Source: a virus
Length of the DNA: 60,792 bases
Direction: 5' to 3' (one strand)
IMG/VR virus record: IMGVR_UViG_3300009136_000005
Coordinates: 1 to 60,792 of that record
Position 1 is the first letter of the stretch, and the number at the start of each line of letters is the position of its first letter. This document shows positions 23,551 through 30,961 of this stretch, one piece after another. The position numbers and the translations under genes are program-made. The notes beneath the pieces are model-generated. The model did no database searches. It was not told the DNA's origin and saw nothing but the letters and a program-made list of their open reading frames with translations.

Positions 23551-23585
23551 AAAGCCGCCTTCTGATAGGGGTGGCTTTTTCTTTT
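23551..23585 (+). terminator. Rho-independent terminator
   Basis: Stem AAAGCCGCC (23551-23559) with GGTGGCTTT (23570-23578), one G-U pair, followed by a T-rich tail. It ends the operon 22077-23500. Confidence 0.8.
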
Positions 23586-23598
23586 TCCGTGGAGACCC

Positions 23599-23627
23599 TT
23601 GACAAATGGATTTGATCAATGTATAAT
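23599..23627 (+). promoter_or_regulatory. Sigma70-like promoter of the queE operon
   Basis: TTGACA 23599-23604, 17-bp spacer, TATAAT 23622-23627, followed by AGGAGACATTA and the GTG of queE. Confidence 0.78.
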
Positions 23628-23649
23628 AATAAGAAAGTAGGAGACATTA

Positions 23650-24567
23650 GTGACAGATAAAACATTTAAATATAGTGAAATATTCCACTCATTTCAAGGG
23701 GAAGGGAACTACACAGGCGTTCAAACAGCATGGATAAGATTCTTCCTTTGCAATTTACAATGTGACGGATTCGGACAAAAAGACCCGACCGACAAATCAA
23801 CATACGTTCTTCCTTACACAGATTTTGATGTCAGTACAGTAGAACGAATTGAAGATCTTCCTGTTTGGGAATATGGTTGTGATTCGAGTTACACTTGGGC
23901 GAAGAAGTATCGACATCTCGCTCACGACGAAAACGCATCCCAAATTTGTGATAATCTTGAAGCAGTGTTTAAACACAGTACAAATCCAGAAGGCAAGTTC
24001 TTACATCCTCATTCTGGTCAATATACTCACATGGCGTTCACAGGTGGAGAACCTATGTTAAACCAAGAGGCTATGGTTGCAATCCTTTGTGAATTTCAGA
24101 ACAGACAGAATTTTCCGAATTATGTAACAGTTGAGACAAATGGGACAAAACCATTTAAACAAAAGGGACAGACAGGATTAGACACTTACTTGAAACACTT
24201 TTATCAGTGGCATGATAGAGAATGGTTTTGGTCATGTAGTCCTAAACTGTTTTCCACGAGTGGTGAGTTGGCGAAGAAAGCAATTAAGCCTGAATTTGTT
24301 GCAAGTTATGCTGAGGCAAGTAATTGTGGTCAACTGAAATATGTTGTTAACGGAACTCCTCAAAGTTGGGATGAAGTTGAACAACACACAGAAGCATTTC
24401 GAAAGGCAGGTGTTGATTGGGATGTTTGGATTATGCCCGTTGGTGCCACGAAGGAACAACAACAAGATCCTCAAATAGCAGAGATTGCAGTAGAAGCAAT
24501 TCAACGTGGATATCACGTATCAGGAAGATTGCATTGTTACATATTTGGTAATCAAATAGGAACATAA
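23650..24567 (+). CDS. queE: QueE, 7-carboxy-7-deazaguanine synthase (radical SAM)
   Basis: 305 residues, GTG start after TAGGAGA. Converts 6-carboxytetrahydropterin to 7-carboxy-7-deazaguanine. IFHSFQGEGNYTGVQTAWIR is the QueE N-terminal signature, and FTGGEPMLN the SAM-binding GGEP. The cluster loop is unusual: C34-x3-C38 is followed not by C-x2-C but by 38 residues, then C77 in GCDSSYTW, which matches the usual CDT.HTW. The third ligand thus seems displaced by an insertion (residues ~39-76), as in phage QueE. The other pathway enzymes are at 11160, 25222 and 16811. Confidence 0.9.
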   Translation: MTDKTFKYSEIFHSFQGEGNYTGVQTAWIRFFLCNLQCDGFGQKDPTDKSTYVLPYTDFDVSTVERIEDLPVWEYGCDSSYTWAKKYRHLAHDENASQICDNLEAVFKHSTNPEGKFLHPHSGQYTHMAFTGGEPMLNQEAMVAILCEFQNRQNFPNYVTVETNGTKPFKQKGQTGLDTYLKHFYQWHDREWFWSCSPKLFSTSGELAKKAIKPEFVASYAEASNCGQLKYVVNGTPQSWDEVEQHTEAFRKAGVDWDVWIMPVGATKEQQQDPQIAEIAVEAIQRGYHVSGRLHCYIFGNQIGT

Positions 24568-24568
24568 G

Positions 24569-24745
24569 ATGACAAAGGAACTAAAACATCTGCTGAATAA
24601 AATAAACAAGGTGACAAGTTGTCATCGACATGGTCGTCCAATTCCTGAAAAATACTTAGATGAATTGGCGGATGCTCAGATTGAATATGAGCGTGCTGAA
24701 CGCCAATATAACACTTGGGAAGACATTCATCAAAACGGCCCATAA
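24569..24745 (+). CDS. Hypothetical protein, 58 aa
   Basis: Helical, charged (MTKELKHLLNKINKV; AQIEYERAERQYNTW). Starts one base after the queE stop. Its stop lies within a late promoter octamer. Confidence 0.5.
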   Translation: MTKELKHLLNKINKVTSCHRHGRPIPEKYLDELADAQIEYERAERQYNTWEDIHQNGP

Positions 24746-24748
24746 ATA
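24741..24748 (+). promoter_or_regulatory. T4-type late promoter (CATAAATA)
   Basis: Upstream of the Nudix gene with a ~45-nt leader. The leader contains the short hairpin ACTACA (24751-24756) / TGTAGT (24769-24774), whose left arm spans the predicted start site. Confidence 0.5.
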
Positions 24749-24795
24749 GTACTACAATACGCTACGAATGTAGTGATAACCGAATAGGAAGTATT

Positions 24796-25206
24796 ATGGC
24801 TAAGAAGAAAATATACAGAGCAGGAGTTATTCCATACATCATTGAAGACGGACAATTGCAAATGATGTTTATGAAACCATCCAAAACAAAATATGGTGGT
24901 TCGGATTTTCAAATTGCAAAGGGAAAGTATGAAGAAGGTGAAACAGCAGTTGAAGCAGGAATGCGTGAGGCGAAAGAAGAATTAGGATTGTTTGGTGGTA
25001 ATGTTGAGCATCTTGATGAACTTGGAGTTTTCATGGGAAGAACAACTGTGTTCATTGCAGCAATTAAAGATAAGGATATGTTTGGTGAACCACATTTTGA
25101 AACAGCAAAAACTAAGTGGATGACGCCAGAACAATTCCAACAAGAAGGAAGAGGATTACACAAACCTGTTGTAAAAGCAGCAACAAGAAAGATAGGCAAA
25201 ATATAA
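24796..25206 (+). CDS. Nudix hydrolase
   Basis: 136 residues with a perfect Nudix box G43-x5-E49-x7-R57-E58-A-K-E61-E62-L-G64. Hydrolyses a nucleoside-diphosphate-linked substrate. Between queE and queD it might act on a pathway nucleotide, dNTPs or capped RNA (inference). AGGAAG precedes the ATG; the longer upstream frame is not needed. Confidence 0.85.
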   Translation: MAKKKIYRAGVIPYIIEDGQLQMMFMKPSKTKYGGSDFQIAKGKYEEGETAVEAGMREAKEELGLFGGNVEHLDELGVFMGRTTVFIAAIKDKDMFGEPHFETAKTKWMTPEQFQQEGRGLHKPVVKAATRKIGKI

Positions 25207-25221
25207 TATAGAGGCAACAAA

Positions 25222-25776
25222 ATGTACATATCAACAAAATCATACGGACCAGAAGAAGGGTTCGCAATTGCATATCGTCAATGGCGAGCAGATCGTAAGA
25301 GTGGGAAGTCAGACGGTGAGGTTTATACTCACGATGAAATTCCAGGTTGTTCAGCACTTCATGGATATGCAATGAGTTTCTACTTTGAGTTTTCAAGCAA
25401 AACACTTGATGCCCGCAATTGGGTAGTAGACTTTGGATCACTTCGTCCACTTAAAGAATTCCTTAAGGAGACGTTCGATCACACAGTCCTTGTCGCAAGC
25501 GATGACCCACATCACGCTGAGTATGTACGACTTCGTGAGATGGGCTTATTGAAGCTTGTAGAAGTAGAGAACACTGGTTGTGAAGCACTTGCTAAGTTCC
25601 TTTGCGACTATGTCAATGACATTTTCCTTCCAACACACTATCCAGTTGGTAGCAATCAAGAACTTTGGTGTAGTCTAGTAGAAGTTCGTGAAACACCTTC
25701 AAATAGTGCGAAGTATGTAAATGCAGACGGAAAAGGATCTGATGGTACAGGTAGTGTTGCAGCCGATAAGGCATAA
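25222..25776 (+). CDS. queD: QueD, 6-carboxy-5,6,7,8-tetrahydropterin synthase
   Basis: 184 residues. AYRQWRAD, C43-SAL-HGY, NWVVDFGSLRPLKEFL, FDHTVLVASDD, GCEALAKFL and VEVRETPSNSAKY are the phage-type QueD/PTPS series: catalytic Cys, zinc ligands, DF.xL, DH.xL, and a substrate-binding Glu in the ET motif. The usual HGHxY is HGYA here. Converts dihydroneopterin triphosphate to carboxytetrahydropterin for QueE. A C-terminal Ser/Gly-rich tail (GKGSDGTGSV) is unusual. Confidence 0.87.
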   Translation: MYISTKSYGPEEGFAIAYRQWRADRKSGKSDGEVYTHDEIPGCSALHGYAMSFYFEFSSKTLDARNWVVDFGSLRPLKEFLKETFDHTVLVASDDPHHAEYVRLREMGLLKLVEVENTGCEALAKFLCDYVNDIFLPTHYPVGSNQELWCSLVEVRETPSNSAKYVNADGKGSDGTGSVAADKA

Positions 25777-25799
25777 TATGCATTTATCTTCGTTTGATT

Positions 25800-25807
25800 G
25801 ATAAATA
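25800..25807 (+). promoter_or_regulatory. T4-type late promoter (GATAAATA)
   Basis: Followed by AAGAGGAATTATC and the ATG at 25826, a normal leader with Shine-Dalgarno. Likely drives 25826-26760. Confidence 0.6.
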
Positions 25808-25825
25808 AACGAAAGAGGAATTATC

Positions 25826-26026
25826 ATGGATAAAACAAGATTATTAGAGTTGGCTGGTGTACAACTGAACGAAAAGACTGATGATGTAACGATTACACTT
25901 TCACGAGATGTTCTCGGTACGTTAATTGCGGCGCTGGAAGTAATGGAAGATTTCGAAGAAGATGATGATTCGTTAAAAGATATCGAAGTCGCTTCTAAAA
26001 TAGTAAACAAAGCCTACCAACAGTAA
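25826..26026 (+). CDS. Hypothetical late protein, 66 aa
   Basis: Begins MDKTRLLELAGVQLNE, a short N-terminal motif that recurs on small proteins of T4-like phages, followed by an acidic helix. Function unknown. Confidence 0.55.
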   Translation: MDKTRLLELAGVQLNEKTDDVTITLSRDVLGTLIAALEVMEDFEEDDDSLKDIEVASKIVNKAYQQ

Positions 26027-26035
26027 GGACATAAT

Positions 26036-26356
26036 ATGAAACTTATTAAGAAACTCAACGAACAACGCATTTCAGATGCGCGACCAGATAGCAAATTCAA
26101 ATATCTTGATATTGATTCTATTACAGGAATCAATGATATTCTTGAAGGCGATTTTGATAGCGACTATACAGCTCGTAAAGATATGGATAAGCTTGTTGAT
26201 CAATACAAAGAAAAAGATTTTTCTGACATGGAAGAACAAGAAGTTAAAGATATGATTGGTGATGATCTCGAAATGCTTGAATATGATTCGGCTCAAATCA
26301 AAAAGATGATTCCATACGTGCTTAACAAACTTAAAAATACCATTTTAGGAAAATAA
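26036..26356 (+). CDS. Hypothetical protein, 106 aa
   Basis: Acidic and helical, rich in Asp, Lys and Ile (DMEEQEVKDMIGDDLEMLEY). No known motif. 9-nt gap from the previous gene. Confidence 0.5.
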   Translation: MKLIKKLNEQRISDARPDSKFKYLDIDSITGINDILEGDFDSDYTARKDMDKLVDQYKEKDFSDMEEQEVKDMIGDDLEMLEYDSAQIKKMIPYVLNKLKNTILGK

Positions 26357-26360
26357 TATT

Positions 26361-26600
26361 ATGAAATTAAAACAATTGTTTGAAGGTGAACAACTAACTG
26401 ACACGGAAAAATTAGCTCTTGGAGAGCGCATCGACGATGCAGTTGAAAGTATGTCAGTAGCTGGTGAAGGTGGTACTGATGACTACGAGTTTTGGATCAC
26501 AATATTAAAGAAATTAGGACAAACCAAAAAGGCACAATATTGGGAAAAAGAATTGGATATGGATACGCACAGAAATGAAACTGGTAGAAATCTCAGTTAA
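26361..26600 (+). CDS. Hypothetical protein, 79 aa
   Basis: MKLKQLFEGEQLTDTEKLAL, then EFWITILKKLGQTKKAQYW. Unrecognised. Overlaps the next gene by 26 nt. Confidence 0.5.
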   Translation: MKLKQLFEGEQLTDTEKLALGERIDDAVESMSVAGEGGTDDYEFWITILKKLGQTKKAQYWEKELDMDTHRNETGRNLS

Positions 26601-26760
26601 TGAGATCCAATTTTATGCTGCTAGGCAAGTTGACTTGCACCCAGACCTTTATGCCTCGTTCCTACAACAACTAAACGATATGGCACGTAAGGAAAGCGTG
26701 TCACTACTACCATCTACGATATTTGAAACCTACCACAACCGACTGAAAAAGACTGCGTAA
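26575..26760 (+). CDS. Hypothetical protein, 61 aa
   Basis: MKLVEISVNEIQFYAARQVD, helical, no motif. Last gene before the promoter cassette at 26802. Confidence 0.45.
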   Translation: MKLVEISVNEIQFYAARQVDLHPDLYASFLQQLNDMARKESVSLLPSTIFETYHNRLKKTA

Positions 26761-26801
26761 ATCTAATTTGTAACCCCTTGATTTTACAGGGATTATTGCC
26801 G

Positions 26802-26830
26802 TTGACTTTTGGGTAAAAGTATGGGATAAT
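26802..26830 (+). promoter_or_regulatory. Early-type promoter cassette
   Basis: TTGACT 26802-26807, spacer TTTGGGTAAAAGTATGG (17), GATAAT 26825-26830. A small CCCT/AGGG hairpin (around 26775-26792) precedes it, the usual terminator-promoter pairing of these cassettes. Confidence 0.75.
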
Positions 26831-26864
26831 TACCATAGAAATCAACAACTTAGAGGATACAACT

Positions 26865-27185
26865 ATCAAAGCACATTTAAGCAAATTCCGGCGACGATAT
26901 AATCTTTGGGCATGTAGTTTCTTCGATCATAAGCCAGATTGTGAAAACATGACATCTCGTGAACGTATGCCTGATTGGGCGTTTCCAGAGCATAATATCG
27001 CTGCGAGAGTAGATTGGAACAACGAACATCATTACGAGCGTTATACAACTTGTGTACGCTGTGGCAAAGAAATTACGTATGTTAGATTTTTCAATTTCTG
27101 GCGGACAAAAGCCGATCTGGTAGAGCGTAATCTGCGCGAATGGTTGGATGCAGAGGACGCTACCAAAATTCGGGATACATTTTAA
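26865..27185 (+). CDS. Small zinc-binding-like protein, apparent AUC start
   Basis: Open frame of 106 codons from ATC at 26865, preceded by AGAGGAT at a normal distance. The first in-frame ATG (26949) has no good ribosome-binding site and would leave a 119-nt leader. The 28 upstream codons read KAHLSKFRRRYNLWACSFF, then DHKPDCEN, plausible protein that adds a Cys/His group to CVRCGKE later. No ATG, GTG, TTG or CTG occurs in between. Function unknown. Confidence 0.55.
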   Translation: MKAHLSKFRRRYNLWACSFFDHKPDCENMTSRERMPDWAFPEHNIAARVDWNNEHHYERYTTCVRCGKEITYVRFFNFWRTKADLVERNLREWLDAEDATKIRDTF

Positions 27186-27244
27186 AGGATTGAAAAACCG
27201 CATTCTACTGCGCGAAAATAAATGGATTAAATCCAGTTTGCCCG

Positions 27245-27273
27245 TTGACTTTTACCCTAATTTGAGGGATAAT
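27245..27273 (+). promoter_or_regulatory. Early-type promoter cassette
   Basis: TTGACT 27245-27250, spacer TTTACCCTAATTTGAGG (17), GATAAT 27268-27273. Upstream of the helicase. Confidence 0.78.
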
Positions 27274-27307
27274 GGGCGTATTATTTAACAAATATTGGTA
27301 TGATTCT

Positions 27308-28441
27308 ATGTCAACAGAACTAACAAAAAGCGAAGCAGAAGCCGAACTTCTCGTCGAATTCTACGGTGAGAAGGAAATGCGGTGGTACCAAATCGCTGCT
27401 CGCAACGAGACAATTCAAGCTCTCAAAGACAACGTTAATCGGATCCTGATTGTTCAACCAACTGGATCTGGTAAAACACTAACAATCGTATCATCTCTTT
27501 CACATCCAGAATTTCGTAAAGCACTTGGTGTTACTTGCCAACGTCCTTTACGTGTTCTGTTTCTTGCTCACAAGCATCGTCTATTATCTCAGGCTGAAAA
27601 GACGTTTGTTGCTGACTGTAATGTCGAACTAATTACACAATCTGTATTCACACGCATTTCACCAGAATTGGTAAAGGAAGGTTGGGATGTCGCTGTTTTA
27701 GATGAAGCACATCACGAAGCATGTATGTCAATTCAACTTCAACTTGATGATATTGGCGAGCGGCCATTTATTGGTTTAACTGCTACACCTGATCGTGCGA
27801 GTGGTGAAGTTATCAAATTTGAAACCATCGTTAATCCGATTTCTCGTGAACAGGCTGTTGAAGAAGGTTGGTTGGCTGAAACAGAACTGAATACATTTGT
27901 CGATACTCCTGCTGCTGACAAGACTGAAATCATCAAAGATATGGTCGAGTCTTATGGTCACGAAATGGGACAAACTATGGTGTTTGTTCGCACTAAACGT
28001 GAGGTTGCAGCGATTGCTGAATACTTAAATGACTCAGGTTATGCCACAGTTGCATTGTTGAGTCAATCTGAGAAGCAACTCGATGAACTTCTTGATGATT
28101 TTTCAGCTGGTGGTATTCAATTTATCGTTAACTGCAACAAGATTAACGAAGGTGTTGATGTTGTTGGTTGTACTGACGTTTTACTTGGTCGTCAATTCGG
28201 TTCTTATCCGCAGTTGAATCAGGTTATTGGTCGTGCAGCACGTCCTGATAGCGATTGTCGTGTTTGGGAGCTGATTAATCCATTATCAGCACAAAACAAA
28301 GATACTACGGTTGTTGTTGGAACACCATCACGTCATCGGTTAATTTCAAAATCTCGTGGCGAATGGACTGAACGTGAATTCGATTATGTCACATCTACAC
28401 GCGCAATTGACGATGTACTCACAATGGGAAGTACAGGATAA
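27308..28441 (+). CDS. Superfamily 2 DEAH helicase / translocase
   Basis: 377 residues. Motif I PTGSGKT, II DEAHH, III TATPDR, and VI QVIGRAARP; motifs IV and V lie in the FVRTKREVAAIAEYL and NCNKINEGVDV region. A compact ATP-driven nucleic-acid translocase of the UvsW/RecQ-like type, for phage DNA recombination or fork remodelling (inference). The ATG at 27308 is the first start after the promoter. It has no strong Shine-Dalgarno. Confidence 0.85.
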   Translation: MSTELTKSEAEAELLVEFYGEKEMRWYQIAARNETIQALKDNVNRILIVQPTGSGKTLTIVSSLSHPEFRKALGVTCQRPLRVLFLAHKHRLLSQAEKTFVADCNVELITQSVFTRISPELVKEGWDVAVLDEAHHEACMSIQLQLDDIGERPFIGLTATPDRASGEVIKFETIVNPISREQAVEEGWLAETELNTFVDTPAADKTEIIKDMVESYGHEMGQTMVFVRTKREVAAIAEYLNDSGYATVALLSQSEKQLDELLDDFSAGGIQFIVNCNKINEGVDVVGCTDVLLGRQFGSYPQLNQVIGRAARPDSDCRVWELINPLSAQNKDTTVVVGTPSRHRLISKSRGEWTEREFDYVTSTRAIDDVLTMGSTG

Positions 28442-28605
28442 TGAGAGCTGAAACATTAAAACAACTTATGATTGACAACGATCCTCGTGATCGATATGCA
28501 ACTGCTACTGCCGAACAAAAACGTATTTGGCATCGGTCATATGATGAACTCGAAAAGTTGCTCGATGACGATGACTTTGAAGATTTTTTAGATACACTAG
28601 ATTAA
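28441..28605 (+). CDS. Small acidic protein, 54 aa
   Basis: Ends in an Asp-rich helix (LEKLLDDDDFEDFLDTLD). Start overlaps the helicase stop (TAATG). Could be a helicase partner or DNA mimic; no evidence beyond context. Confidence 0.5.
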   Translation: MRAETLKQLMIDNDPRDRYATATAEQKRIWHRSYDELEKLLDDDDFEDFLDTLD

Positions 28606-28617
28606 CAGGAAATTAAA

Positions 28618-28956
28618 ATGAATACAATATTAAATCCACATCTTGTTGAAAAACAAGGACTTACAGAAGACGATGTCGCTGAATTGGAACATCTACATAC
28701 AGTGCGTGAAAAATTATTTGCGGCTGTTGAACAATTAGATCCAGGATTTCAAAACGACTCAATTCAGTTGTATGCCGCATTACTTGAATCACTCGAATTC
28801 GATATGCAACGTGTTTGGAAATTTCCACAAGATCGGTCATTTCATTCGTGGTGGTATCGTATGCCACATTGTCAGTGTCCTCAGATGGATAACGCAGATC
28901 CGATATATGCACACCGCATTATCTCTGGGAATTGTCCGGTTCATTCTGGCAAATAA
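28618..28956 (+). CDS. Conserved phage zinc-binding-like protein, 112 aa
   Basis: C-terminal signature SWWYRMPHCQCPQMDNAD, then CPVH, with Cys and His placed for one metal. The N-terminal half is helical. A widespread phage family of unknown function, as I recall it. AGGAAATTAAA precedes the ATG. Confidence 0.6.
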   Translation: MNTILNPHLVEKQGLTEDDVAELEHLHTVREKLFAAVEQLDPGFQNDSIQLYAALLESLEFDMQRVWKFPQDRSFHSWWYRMPHCQCPQMDNADPIYAHRIISGNCPVHSGK

Positions 28957-28989
28957 CCGCAGTATAATGCGTTGAAAATAAATTGTAAC

Positions 28990-29007
28990 CCCCTGATTTA
29001 ACAGGGG
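28990..29007 (+). terminator. Terminator-like hairpin of a promoter cassette
   Basis: CCCCTG (28990-28995), loop ATTTAA, CAGGGG (29002-29007). The T-run is weak, so termination may be partial. It immediately precedes the promoter at 29027. Confidence 0.5.
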
Positions 29008-29026
29008 AAATTAATCGTTTAGCCCG

Positions 29027-29055
29027 TTGACTTTTAGGGTCAAATATAGGATAAT
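29027..29055 (+). promoter_or_regulatory. Early-type promoter cassette
   Basis: TTGACT 29027-29032, spacer TTTAGGGTCAAATATAG (17), GATAAT 29050-29055. TTGAC...GTCAA inside the cassette forms a dyad. Confidence 0.8.
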
Positions 29056-29090
29056 ATCCCTATATTACAACAATTACTCGGTTCAAATTG

Positions 29091-30266
29091 ATGATAAAAT
29101 TCGACGTAAATAAGCTGACTGTAGACGTAGTCAAACTCAAGTCATGCACAACCGCACTACAAGGTTCGATTCGTGTTCTTGACGAAGAAAACTCGTCTGG
29201 CAAAGAGACCTACAAAAAGATCAATGTGCCGATGGCAATCGTCCGTACATTTCAAGCTCGACACAAAACGTCAAATTACATGAAACCAGTTGTTACTGCT
29301 GTCGTTAAATACGATGGTCATCCAGTCGCATTGGAACGTCATCCGCTCGGAACTCTTGGTGAGCGTGTTGAAGAAGGTCTTTTCGATGACAACCGTGAAT
29401 GGATTTCTGACAGCCAACACAACATCAACACTCTAATTAAGCCTTTGTGTAAGGACGAAACAATCGAGTGGTTTTTCGATGGTAAGTTCATGTACAGTTT
29501 TGCCAATGCGATTGAAAAAAGCATTCGTAGTGGTGAATACTTGACACAATCTGGCAATTTCCGTGCGGTTGAAGTTAGCGCAATTCAACTGAGTCATCTT
29601 AATGATCGCACTAAACTTGAGCCTGCAGAACGCACATGTCTTGCGTATGTTACGGCTGATGGTCAGCATTCAATTACACCTCCGATTTGGAAGAAACTTG
29701 CTGATGTTGGTACATCCGCATTGAATCGTTCAGATGCTGAGGACGAAGACCGTCAATTTCAGTTTGATGCTGTTGATCAACATCTCGCTGTCAATCTCGC
29801 ATTTGGACTGAAAGCAGGCAAAATTATTGGTCTGTTATTTGGTCACGAGGAAATTGAGCCTCTTCAACTTCCTGAATTGATGATTCGGTTAAACACTGTA
29901 AATCTGCCAAAAATCTCGTCCAAAGTAAAATCGACGTATAATATTGGCATGACATTTACACAGGCAATGGCTTGGTTGATCGGGATGTCAAACCGCATTG
30001 ATTCGTTAGAATCTTATATGGTTATTCGCAGTCTGTTGAAGTACTTGACAACTAAGGGAATTTACCGTAAAAATATGTTTTCACAAGTTGCTGTGTTCAA
30101 AAAAGGTCACGATCTTGAATCGATCAAGTTGATCTCAAAAGAAGATGCAATGAAAACTGCAAGCAACATTTCGGTCGATGATATCGTTTCTCGAATTAGA
30201 GGCAATATCAATCGGCGCCAGCAACAAAACAACGCACAAATCGGTCGTTTATTCGACGCGAGCTAA
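29091..30266 (+). CDS. Hypothetical early protein, 391 aa
   Basis: Large soluble protein without recognised motif. Segments such as ALERHPLGTLGERVEEGLF and a C-terminal basic region (RIRGNINRRQQQ) are visible. It has its own early-type promoter and is followed by the YMGSAEFEFG gene. The ATG at 29091 is chosen; a TTG at 29088 directly precedes it. Confidence 0.6.
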   Translation: MIKFDVNKLTVDVVKLKSCTTALQGSIRVLDEENSSGKETYKKINVPMAIVRTFQARHKTSNYMKPVVTAVVKYDGHPVALERHPLGTLGERVEEGLFDDNREWISDSQHNINTLIKPLCKDETIEWFFDGKFMYSFANAIEKSIRSGEYLTQSGNFRAVEVSAIQLSHLNDRTKLEPAERTCLAYVTADGQHSITPPIWKKLADVGTSALNRSDAEDEDRQFQFDAVDQHLAVNLAFGLKAGKIIGLLFGHEEIEPLQLPELMIRLNTVNLPKISSKVKSTYNIGMTFTQAMAWLIGMSNRIDSLESYMVIRSLLKYLTTKGIYRKNMFSQVAVFKKGHDLESIKLISKEDAMKTASNISVDDIVSRIRGNINRRQQQNNAQIGRLFDAS

Positions 30267-30279
30267 TTAGGAGAATAAA

Positions 30280-30762
30280 ATGTTTTACTTAGTACAACGC
30301 ATGAAAAATCGGGAAATTAGCGAAGGTAATAACACACCTTCAATTGATGACCTATTTACTCAGGATTATATGGGATCAGCTGAATTTGAGTTTGGCGCTT
30401 TGCCTAAATCATTGAAACGGATTTGTCAACGTCTGAACGAGTATCAGACATACACTTTGACTGAATTCAAACGTCCGAAATCTGACGAGGCTGTCCGTAT
30501 ATTCTGTCTTCCTGAACACAAGGATGAAATCGTTGAAGGTATTCGTGAGTTGCTTAAATCTGAATATCCCAAAATGCAGATGAAAGAACACGCTGGATTT
30601 TTCAAGACTTTCCACGGTGAAAATGACGATTATCATCGTGCGGATGCGTGGTGGGAAATTGATAACGATTTCTTCTTCACTGTTGGTAAACAGAATATGA
30701 AGAACATTCAAACTGCGATGGAAAACACCGCAAAAAAGCACAAGATTGATTGGAATCTTTAA
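30280..30762 (+). CDS. Conserved phage protein (YMGSAEFEFGALP family), 160 aa
   Basis: The N-terminal FTQDYMGSAEFEFGALPKSL is the signature of a phage family of unknown function; the rest includes RIFCLPEHKDEIVEGI. TAGGAGAATAAA before the ATG. Likely co-transcribed with the 29091 gene. Confidence 0.65.
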   Translation: MFYLVQRMKNREISEGNNTPSIDDLFTQDYMGSAEFEFGALPKSLKRICQRLNEYQTYTLTEFKRPKSDEAVRIFCLPEHKDEIVEGIRELLKSEYPKMQMKEHAGFFKTFHGENDDYHRADAWWEIDNDFFFTVGKQNMKNIQTAMENTAKKHKIDWNL

Positions 30763-30790
30763 CACGCAATTTTAGTGGAAAATAAAATAT

Positions 30791-30815
30791 AACCCCCTGA
30801 TTTTACGGGGGTTTT
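30791..30815 (+). terminator. Rho-independent terminator
   Basis: AACCCCC (30791-30797), loop of nine, GGGGGTT (30807-30813), then TT. Lies 26 nt before the next promoter cassette. Confidence 0.7.
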
Positions 30816-30840
30816 ATCCGAAAATAAACCGTGACCCTTG

Positions 30841-30869
30841 TTGACTTTTGCATAAATACTATGTATAAT
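30841..30869 (+). promoter_or_regulatory. Early-type promoter with structured leader
   Basis: TTGACT 30841-30846, 17-bp spacer, TATAAT 30864-30869. The ~85-nt leader contains ACAATTAT (30886-30893) paired with ATAATTGT (30911-30918), a potential 8-bp hairpin near the 5' end. Confidence 0.75.
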
Positions 30870-30961
30870 AGGCCCTGTAACAACAACAATTATCCTGCTC
30901 CGAAACCAGTATAATTGTCCTTTATAAACCCTAAATGTTCGGTAACAAATAGGAAAGTAAT

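Noticed and set aside
24751-24774. ACTACA/TGTAGT hairpin as a third promoter-in-hairpin switch
   Set aside because: The stem is only 6 bp and neither arm covers the Shine-Dalgarno or start codon of the Nudix gene.
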